From DASYRM01 sp036004405 (GTDB taxonomy: Bacteria > Acidobacteriota > Vicinamibacteria > Vicinamibacterales > UBA2999), in NCBI GenBank assembly GCA_036004405.1, contig DASYRM010000095.1, forward strand, positions 1-64,000: a DNA stretch of 64,000 nt. Direction: 5' to 3'. The position numbers and the translations under genes are program-made. Within the stretch, counting starts at the first letter, position 1. Every line of letters begins with the position of its first letter. Shown here in pieces: positions 1 to 6,011 of the stretch. The notes below the pieces were generated by a model, which worked only from the letters and a program-made list of their open reading frames with translations, was not told the origin of the DNA and did no database searches.

Positions 1-1109
1 ACGAAGAGGCCGAAGGCGTTGTCGGGGTCGAGCACGATCACCCCGACCTGATCGTCGAGCGTGCCATCGTGATGGAGCAGGACGCGTCCGTGGGTTCGCC
101 ACTCGTGAAAGCCGTAGGTGACGCCCGGCAGCTGCGGATGATCTCGAAACTGCGGCCGCAGGACCGCCGCGTGCGACGCCTCTGACAGCACCCGCACGCC
201 GTCCAGTGAGCCGTCGCCGAGAACCGCCAGCATGAACCGGCCCATGTCGGCCGCCGTGGTGCTGACGCCGCCCGCGGGACCGGTCTGCGTGTAGCGGAAG
301 GGGAGCGCGTGATACTGCGCGCCGTCCCACGAGTAGCCGTGGACGCGACCAGCGAGGAGCGCCGCCTCCGGAGGTTGCCGCGCGGTGGTGAACGCCATCC
401 CGAGCGGTTTGAAGAGCCGCGACGACATCGCCTCTTCGTATGGGGTTCCGCTCAACGTCTCGAGTAGCCAGCCGGCGACGGCGTAGTTGGTGCTGGCGTA
501 GCTGAAGTAGAGCCCTGGCGGGATCACCTGGTGCGCGAACCGCGGCAAGTACACCGCGAGCGGCTGCAGATGACTGGGCGCCAGCGTGAAGCCGCCGGCG
601 AACTTCTCGTCGAAGCCGGCCGTGTGTGTGAGCAGCTGGTGCGCGGTGACCTTGACGTTCAGAGGGAGGCCGGGCAGGTAGTCGCGGATGTCGCGGTGCA
701 GGTCGAGCCGGCCTTCGTCCACGAGCCGGAGCACCGCCGCCGCCGTCAGCGGTTTCGTGACCGAGCCGACACGGAACAAGGTGCGCGCGGCGTCGACCGG
801 TGCGCCACTGTCGACGCTTCCAGTGCCGTAGGCGCGCAGCATCAACACGCGGCCACCGTACACGATGGCCAGCGCGGTGCCGGGCGCATGCTGTTCGGCC
901 ATCAGGCGGCGCGCCGCCGTGTCGACGACGCCGGGCAGCGAATCGATGGCGCCCGGCCGCATCCCGCCCGGCGGCCCCGGCGCCGTCGCGGGAACGATGG
1001 CCTGCGTTTCCGGCGAGACTACCGCCGCGGTGGGGGCGCGCGGTATCAGCTCGACGAGGGTCGAACTCGCAATCAGAAGGGCCGCAATTAGCGCGGTAAT
1101 GGCGTGCAC
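1..1109 (-). CDS. Serine hydrolase, beta-lactamase/class C PBP family (3' end cut by window edge)
   Basis: The protein is a penicillin-binding-protein-like serine hydrolase (Beta-lactamase family, Pfam PF00144 type), expected in the periplasm or on the outer surface. The SxxK nucleophile motif is S116-V-T-K119. The second motif, normally YSN, reads Y204-A-S206, so the usual Asn is replaced by Ser. A hydrophobic stretch at residues 4-20 is a signal peptide or membrane anchor. I chose a GTG start because an in-frame TGA lies six codons upstream and no ATG lies between. The C-terminus runs off the left edge. A perfect palindrome at 1119-1133 sits just upstream of the start. Whether it is a true beta-lactamase, an esterase or a peptidase cannot be told from the sequence. 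Confidence 0.9.
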   Translation of the reverse strand, partial: MHAITALIAALLIASSTLVELIPRAPTAAVVSPETQAIVPATAPGPPGGMRPGAIDSLPGVVDTAARRLMAEQHAPGTALAIVYGGRVLMLRAYGTGSVDSGAPVDAARTLFRVGSVTKPLTAAAVLRLVDEGRLDLHRDIRDYLPGLPLNVKVTAHQLLTHTAGFDEKFAGGFTLAPSHLQPLAVYLPRFAHQVIPPGLYFSYASTNYAVAGWLLETLSGTPYEEAMSSRLFKPLGMAFTTARQPPEAALLAGRVHGYSWDGAQYHALPFRYTQTGPAGGVSTTAADMGRFMLAVLGDGSLDGVRVLSEASHAAVLRPQFRDHPQLPGVTYGFHEWRTHGRVLLHHDGTLDDQVGVIVLDPDNAFGLF

Positions 1110-1118
1110 GCGCGCGAG

Positions 1119-1133
1119 CTTACATCATGTAAG
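1119..1133. promoter_or_regulatory. 15-bp perfect palindrome, candidate operator (BlaI/MecI-like)
   Basis: CTTACAT-C-ATGTAAG is a perfect inverted repeat with 7-base arms, ending 10 bases before the GTG start of the serine hydrolase. An AT-rich patch (1139-1148) lies upstream. TACA/TGTA half-sites are the hallmark of BlaI/MecI-family operators, which control beta-lactamase-type genes. The half-site spacing here is 3 rather than the more usual 2. The match to that family is an inference; the palindrome is directly visible. Confidence 0.5.
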
Positions 1134-1164
1134 ACCTATTTTTAAAAGCCAGATCAGACGCTGT

Positions 1165-1575
1165 TTAAGAGGCGCGTTTGCGGGGCGCAGCGGTCGCTTC
1201 CACCGCGCCGATCTCGACCCGCTCCCGTTTGATGTCGAGCCGGAGCCGGCCGAACAGGCTCATGTAGATGTTGGCGACCCACACACAGGAGATCCACGCC
1301 ACCGCCAGCCCGCGCCAGTCCGGCACGAGCATCCGAAAGCCCATGGTCAGGACAATGGCCGCGGACACGTAGTGGCTGAAGCAGTACTCGCACGTGAAGA
1401 GGTAGAACCACTGCCGCACCCACCACGAATGCGCCCGGTTTTCGCTCTGCCGCGCGCACCAGTCGCGCGGCTCTTCGAGCACCTTCTCGTGCGTCACCGT
1501 CCACGCCAGGCACGCCACGACGCCCGAGAGCTCGAACAGCCAGAGCAGCTGAGTGAGCGGGGAGAGAAAAGCCAT
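1165..1575 (-). CDS. Small membrane protein with CxxC motif, unknown function
   Basis: The protein has 136 residues with three or four hydrophobic segments (about 5-25, 53-62, 70-86 and 91-108) and a Cys-Glu-Tyr-Cys pair at about residues 62-65, followed by Phe-Ser-His-Tyr. The layout recalls small DUF1360-like membrane proteins, which carry a conserved CxxC at a membrane border, but I cannot confirm the family. The tail is basic and polar. It lies upstream of the serine hydrolase on the same strand, 55 bases away, and that gap carries its own operator-like palindrome, so co-transcription is uncertain. The start is the ATG preceded by a weak GCGAG. Confidence 0.6.
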   Translation of the reverse strand: MAFLSPLTQLLWLFELSGVVACLAWTVTHEKVLEEPRDWCARQSENRAHSWWVRQWFYLFTCEYCFSHYVSAAIVLTMGFRMLVPDWRGLAVAWISCVWVANIYMSLFGRLRLDIKRERVEIGAVEATAAPRKRAS

Positions 1576-1616
1576 ACGGCTCGCCGTGCAAGCCGTGCGC
1601 CCGAGTGGCGTGAGGT

Positions 1617-1650
1617 CGGCACCCCGAGGGGGGCAAGCCCCGGGGTGCCG
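1617..1650. repeat. Inverted repeat, 10-bp perfect stem
   Basis: CGGCACCCCG at 1617-1626 pairs perfectly with CGGGGTGCCG at 1641-1650 around a 14-base loop. It lies between the small membrane protein gene and the PEP-CTERM gene and may act as a terminator for the latter. There is no T-run, so it is not a classical intrinsic terminator. Confidence 0.6.
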
Positions 1651-1670
1651 GTCCCGCTACCCTTGGCCAG

Positions 1671-1731
1671 CGAACCGGCGCTAAGCCGGTTTGCCGGACG
1701 CTGCGGGCGGTCCGCGATCAGCGGACCGCCC
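1671..1731. repeat. Palindromic repeat family B, copy 1 (two hairpins)
   Basis: Hairpin 1 is AACCGGC (1673-1679) / GCCGGTT (1685-1691). Hairpin 2 is GGGCGGTCCGC (1705-1715) / GCGGACCGCCC (1721-1731), with loop GATCA. The stop codon of the PEP-CTERM gene (1718-1720) lies inside that loop. A closely similar block with the same two hairpins, also holding a minus-strand stop codon, is at 63191-63253. Confidence 0.8.
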
Positions 1732-2419
1732 TTGACGACGCGCGCGCGCGGCGCAGGCGCGCGGCGACCGCCGTCAGCGCTCCTCCGAAGAGCAGCAGAC
1801 TTGCAGGTTCGGGGACGGGTTCGGTGGTGAGCTGGCCGAACAGCAGGGCCGAGTTGTTTCCCCCCTCCGGCGAACTGAAGACGCTCTGGAACGTGACCCC
1901 GCCGTCGGTGGAGAAGCCCAGCAGGTTGAAGAAGTAGAGGTCGGTCCCGACAAGGATGGGCACGTTCACGATCGGCGTCGTGATCGTGACGATGTCGTCG
2001 TCGGCCGGTGACGTTCCCGTGTTGTTCGGCGTCTCGTTGTGCGCGAAGGGAAACAGGGTGCTGACCGATGCCGGTGCGCCGTTGGTATCGAAGCCGAAGT
2101 GCAGATCGACCCCGGTAAGGTTGGGCACCGGGATCACTTCGTTGAAATGCGTGAACTCGCCCATCAGCAGCGGCACGCCGATGCCGGCGTTGAGGATGTT
2201 GAGCGCCGCTTCGAAGAGGTAGCCGCTGTCGGGCGCGACGCCGTCGCCCCAGGTGATGGAGTTGGTGCCCTCGCCGGACACGTTGGTGCCGCCGGTGGAG
2301 TTCTCCCAGGTGCCGCTGATGTTCGTCAGGTCGATGGGTCCCGCCATGGCCGGAGCGGCAGCGAGCGCCACGACCAGGGTCAGGGATGGTGCCAATACAC
2401 ATCTGAACGTTCGAGTCAT
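1718..2419 (-). CDS. PEP-CTERM sorting-signal protein
   Basis: This is a 233-residue exported protein. It has an N-terminal signal peptide (about residues 1-24, ending Ala-Met-Ala) and a C-terminal PEP-CTERM signal: Val-Pro-Glu-Pro-Ala, a hydrophobic helix, then an Arg-rich tail. In known systems this signal is processed by an exosortase and the protein goes to the surface or matrix; no exosortase lies in this window. The middle (about 25-200) is Gly/Asn/Thr-rich and beta-strand-like, with no catalytic motif. The start is the ATG with GGAGG seven bases upstream; a longer reading frame exists but has no such site. The last codons lie inside a palindromic repeat, so the tail may be repeat-derived. 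Confidence 0.88.
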   Translation of the reverse strand: MTRTFRCVLAPSLTLVVALAAAPAMAGPIDLTNISGTWENSTGGTNVSGEGTNSITWGDGVAPDSGYLFEAALNILNAGIGVPLLMGEFTHFNEVIPVPNLTGVDLHFGFDTNGAPASVSTLFPFAHNETPNNTGTSPADDDIVTITTPIVNVPILVGTDLYFFNLLGFSTDGGVTFQSVFSSPEGGNNSALLFGQLTTEPVPEPASLLLFGGALTAVAARLRRARASSRAVR

Positions 2420-2754
2420 TGATGCCTCCGCCGGCAGCGTGCCCCGGGTGCCGGCATGGCGCCTTTCGCTGCTCCTTGGAGATGTCAACGAGGCCTGGCC
2501 GATCGGCGAACAACGCCCGGCGGACGAGCCGACGAGAGGCGGCACGATCGGTCTCTCCTGGATTCGCGGCCCGAATGTCGAATATCGATCGCTCGAATGA
2601 ATTGACACCCCTCTGCGACGGGCGTAGCCTTCGCGCCACGTTTGCAACGCGGGTTCGGTCACAGGGGCCTCCAGGTAGCGAAACCCCGTCGGGATAAGGG
2701 GTTCGTACCCATCAGGCCTCATCGCGCCACACGCTGGCGGGTTGGAGGCACTCT
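2420..2754. other. Divergent intergenic region between PEP-CTERM and Oar-like receptor genes
   Basis: This 335-base gap has no convincing gene. It holds a candidate promoter on the plus strand (2602-2630), a small stem AACCCC (2682-2687) / GGGGTT (2698-2703) in what would be the receptor mRNA leader, and GGAGG at 2744-2748 before the receptor ATG. I looked for -24/-12 (sigma-54) elements toward the PEP-CTERM gene and found none. Confidence 0.6.
2602..2630 (+). promoter_or_regulatory. Candidate sigma-70-type promoter for the TonB-dependent receptor
   Basis: TTGACA (2602-2607) is a perfect -35 hexamer. It is followed after 17 bases by TAGCCT (2625-2630), a poor -10 (three of six bases). The start codon is about 125 bases downstream, leaving a leader of roughly 115 bases. 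This is the only perfect TTGACA I noticed in this gap. Confidence 0.35.
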
Positions 2755-5700
2755 ATGTACGCGCGGACGAGCTGGTTGGGGCTTGTCTTCCTCCTCTTTG
2801 TGTTTCTGCTTCCCTCTACAGCCCTCGCACAGGGCTCTATCAGCGGTCTGGTCAAGGACACGAGCGGCGCGGTGCTGCCCGGTGTGACGGTTGAAGCGGC
2901 CAGCCCGGTGCTCATCGAGAAGGTGCGCACCACGATCAGCGACGGCAGCGGCCGCTACCAGATCATCGATCTGCGTCCCGGCTCGTACACGGTCACGTTC
3001 ACCCTTCCCGGCTTCAACACGGTGAAGCGCGACGGCGTCACGGTGGCCGGTTCCGGCACCGTTGCCGTCGACGCGGACCTCCGCGTCGGCGCGCTCGAAG
3101 AGACCATCACGGTCACTGGCGAGACGCCGGTCGTGGATACGCAATCGATTACCCAGCAGCGAGTCATCAATTCCGAGATGGTGGACGCGCTGCCGAGTGC
3201 CCGCAACTACTTCGGCCTGGCCCGCATGATTCCCGGCACGCTGGGCGGCGGCAACGACGTGGGCGGCTCGCTCATCCAGGACGTCGGCCAGAGCGTCATC
3301 GCGCACGGCAGCAGGAACGTCGACCAGCGCGTGACGGTCAACGGCGTCAACACCATGACGCTGCAGGCGGGCGGCAACATCGGCGGCCAGACTCCCGACG
3401 TCGGCTCGGCTTCAGAGGTGACGGTGGACACCACCTCGCTTGCGGCGGATCTTCCCACCGGCGGCGTGCGCATCAACTTCGTGCCGAAGGACGGCGGCAA
3501 CCGCTTTTCGAACTCGACGTTCCTGACGTTCTCGAACGAGAGCCTGCAGGGCGACAACTTCTCCGACGCGCTCCGGACAGCGGGCCTCGGCACGCCGAAC
3601 AAGCTGGTCAACTCGTTCGATATCAACGAGTCGATCGGCGGCCCGTTCAAGCAGAACAAGGTGTGGTTCTGGTTTTCGACGCGGTACAACAAGGTCGAGA
3701 ACGAAGCGCCGGTCTTCTCCAACAAGTTCGCCTACGACCCGGTGAACTTCTACAAATACGAGCCCGACAGGTCGAAGCCGGGCGTGAACAAGGGCACGCA
3801 GATCAACAGCAGCCTGCGCGTCACCTGGCAGGCCACGCCTCGCAACAAGATCGCCGGCACCTACAAGGCCGACAAGTGGTGCAACTGTCCGAACAACATC
3901 AGCGCCACGCAGTCGCCCGAAGCCGGCCGCGACCGCCGCTTCCCGCGCCTGCGGCAGGAGCACGGCGAGTGGACGTCGCCCATCAACAACCACGTGCTCT
4001 TCGAGGCGGTCGGCCTGCACCTCTTCGAGCGCTGGGGCAACATGCACTACCGCGTGCACGATGGTTCGCTGACCGACCCGGCCATCGAGTCGGTGTTGCC
4101 GCAGCTCTACGCCATCATGGAGCAGGGGGGGCCGAATGCCGGTCTGAACTACGGCATCCTGTCGAACTACAACAACACAGCGGTGCCGAGCTGGACGTAC
4201 CGTGCGGCCATGTCCTACGTGACCGGGTCGCATGCCTTCAAGTACGGCTTCAACCGGACGCACGGCTATCTGGACGAGAACCAGTACACGCTCAATCCGG
4301 TAGCGCTTCGGCTGGGCGCCGGAACGGTCAACGGGGTTGCGTTGTCGAGCGGTGTCCCGAACCTCGTCACCGAACGCCCGACGTATCGCGTCAAGACCAA
4401 TCTCGATAACGATCTCGGCTTCTACGCCCAGGATCGCTGGACCCGCAATCGCCTGACGGTGCAGGGGGCGCTGCGCTTCGACTACTTCGCCACCAGCGTT
4501 CCCGAACAGCACCTGGGGCCCGAGGCGATTGCGCCCACTCGTAACATCACCTTCCCGGCGCAGGACCTCATTTCGTGGAAGGACCTCAGCTATCGCACCG
4601 GCTTTGCCTACGACCTCTTCGGCACCGGCAAAACGGCGCTCAAAGTGGCGTTCAACAAGTACCTCCTGGGCCAGACGCTCAACGGGCTCGGCCGCGATCC
4701 GAATCCGATCGTCGCACTGCCCACGATCGCGACCCGCGGGTGGAACGACTACACGTTCGGCGCTGGCGATCCCCGCTCGGGGAACTTCAGGCCCGACTGC
4801 GACATCTCCAACCCGCTGGCCAACGGTGAGTGCGCGCAGATCAACAACCTGGCGTTTGGCACCTCCACCCTGCCCTCGACGAGCCGCGACGTCCCTGGTC
4901 CCGATCTGTTCGACAAGGACCTGATCTCCGGCTTCAACCACCGGCAGGCCAACTGGGAGTTCTCCACCAGCGTGCAGCACGAGCTGATGCCGGGCATGGC
5001 GCTGGACGTCGGCTACTTCCGGCGTGCGTGGGCGCACTTCCGCGTCACCGACAACCTCCTGGCCAGTCCGGCGGACTTCACCCGGTTCGACATCACCGCG
5101 CCGTCCAATCCGAATCTGCCCGGCGGCGGCGGCTACGCCGTCCACGGCTTCTACGACGTGGTGCCAAGCAAGTTCGGCCAGGTGCGCAACCTGAACGCCC
5201 TCTCGGATGCCTACGGCGATCAGTTCGAAAACTTCAACGGCGTGGACGTCACGGTCAACAGCCGGATGAAGAACGGCATCACCCTGCAGGCGGGCATGAG
5301 CACCGGCAAGACGATGGAAGACAACTGCGACATCGTCGCGCAGCTGCCAGAGATGAACAACCAGGTCGCCTCCGGCACACTGCCGGCGTCCTGGCGCCCG
5401 GCGGAGTGGTGCCACCGTGAATCGCCGTTCCTGACCCAGTTCAAGGCGTACGGTGTCTACATCGTGCCGAAGGTCGAGGTGCAGGTCTCGGGCTCGTTCC
5501 GCAGCCTGCCCGGGCAGATCGGGCCGCCGGCGGTACCGCCGAACAACGACGTGCAGGTGGCGTTCACGGCGTCTGGAAACGGCTCGCCCACCGCGTTCCT
5601 GACGACCAACTCCACACTGGGCCGCGCGCTTTCAGGCAACACGCCAAGCATCAATCTGCAACTGCTCGAGCCGTACACGACGTACCTCGATCGCCGCAAC

Positions 5701-5889
5701 GAGCTGGACCTGCGCTTCGGGAAGGTGCTGAGGTTCAGCAAGCATCGGGCGGTGGTGAGCGTGGACGTGTTCAATGCGCTCAACTCGAACGCGCGAATCA
5801 CGGTGAACCAGTCGTACGCGGCCTACCCGCGTCCGACGGAAATCCTGAACGCGCGACTGCTGAAGTTCAGCATCAACTACGACTTCTAG
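2755..5889 (+). CDS. TonB-dependent receptor, Oar-like, with carboxypeptidase-regulatory domain
   Basis: This is a 1044-residue outer-membrane protein with a signal peptide (1-26, ending Ala-Leu-Ala-Gln). Next comes a carboxypeptidase-regulatory-like beta-sandwich (about 27-110, with the Gly-Ala-Val-Leu-Pro-Gly-Val turn), a plug region (about 115-240) and a long beta-barrel. The barrel ends in Phe, as is usual for outer-membrane barrels. This architecture is typical of the expanded Oar/TonB receptors of Acidobacteriota, thought to import oligosaccharides or other large substrates; the substrate here is unknown. No SusD partner is adjacent. GGAGG lies six bases before the ATG. It appears monocistronic: a large repeat hairpin follows it. 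Confidence 0.92.
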   Translation: MYARTSWLGLVFLLFVFLLPSTALAQGSISGLVKDTSGAVLPGVTVEAASPVLIEKVRTTISDGSGRYQIIDLRPGSYTVTFTLPGFNTVKRDGVTVAGSGTVAVDADLRVGALEETITVTGETPVVDTQSITQQRVINSEMVDALPSARNYFGLARMIPGTLGGGNDVGGSLIQDVGQSVIAHGSRNVDQRVTVNGVNTMTLQAGGNIGGQTPDVGSASEVTVDTTSLAADLPTGGVRINFVPKDGGNRFSNSTFLTFSNESLQGDNFSDALRTAGLGTPNKLVNSFDINESIGGPFKQNKVWFWFSTRYNKVENEAPVFSNKFAYDPVNFYKYEPDRSKPGVNKGTQINSSLRVTWQATPRNKIAGTYKADKWCNCPNNISATQSPEAGRDRRFPRLRQEHGEWTSPINNHVLFEAVGLHLFERWGNMHYRVHDGSLTDPAIESVLPQLYAIMEQGGPNAGLNYGILSNYNNTAVPSWTYRAAMSYVTGSHAFKYGFNRTHGYLDENQYTLNPVALRLGAGTVNGVALSSGVPNLVTERPTYRVKTNLDNDLGFYAQDRWTRNRLTVQGALRFDYFATSVPEQHLGPEAIAPTRNITFPAQDLISWKDLSYRTGFAYDLFGTGKTALKVAFNKYLLGQTLNGLGRDPNPIVALPTIATRGWNDYTFGAGDPRSGNFRPDCDISNPLANGECAQINNLAFGTSTLPSTSRDVPGPDLFDKDLISGFNHRQANWEFSTSVQHELMPGMALDVGYFRRAWAHFRVTDNLLASPADFTRFDITAPSNPNLPGGGGYAVHGFYDVVPSKFGQVRNLNALSDAYGDQFENFNGVDVTVNSRMKNGITLQAGMSTGKTMEDNCDIVAQLPEMNNQVASGTLPASWRPAEWCHRESPFLTQFKAYGVYIVPKVEVQVSGSFRSLPGQIGPPAVPPNNDVQVAFTASGNGSPTAFLTTNSTLGRALSGNTPSINLQLLEPYTTYLDRRNELDLRFGKVLRFSKHRAVVSVDVFNALNSNARITVNQSYAAYPRPTEILNARLLKFSINYDF

Positions 5890-5901
5890 CGCCTTCGCTG
5901 G

Positions 5902-5998
5902 AGGCAGAGTAGGCAGAGTGAGCGGAGTAGGTAGGCAGGGTAGGTAAGAGGGGGCGTTCTCCTTCTCCGCCTACTCTGCTTACTCCGCCTACTCCGCC
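5902..5998. repeat. Inverted repeat built from tandem 9-mers
   Basis: The left arm consists of degenerate GGCAGAGTA-type 9-mers (5902 to about 5940) and the right arm of their complement (about 5960-5998). Across the best-paired 28 bases I count four mismatches, all transitions. It fills the gap between the receptor gene and the next gene. It may terminate transcription or cap mRNA, but there is no T-run. Confidence 0.7.
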
Positions 5999-6011
5999 AC
6001 CTCGCGAGCCC

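Noticed and set aside
2420..2600. Sigma-54 promoter for the PEP-CTERM gene
   Set aside because: PEP-CTERM genes are often sigma-54 dependent, but I found no TGGCAC-N5-TTGC-like pair with correct spacing on the minus strand.
2641..2760. Possible riboswitch in the leader of the receptor gene (AACCCC/GGGGTT stem)
   Set aside because: Only a 6-bp stem is visible. The conserved bases of c-di-GMP, cobalamin or other common riboswitches are missing.
3412..5415. Long minus-strand open frame opposite the TonB-dependent receptor gene
   Set aside because: The same GC-bias shadow effect. The composition is Arg/Val/Glu-rich and without motifs, while the plus strand has signal peptide, plug and barrel.
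5890..6011. Insertion-sequence remnant between receptor and SpeE-like genes
   Set aside because: The inverted arms are built from short tandem units, there is no transposase fragment, and no target-site duplication is visible.
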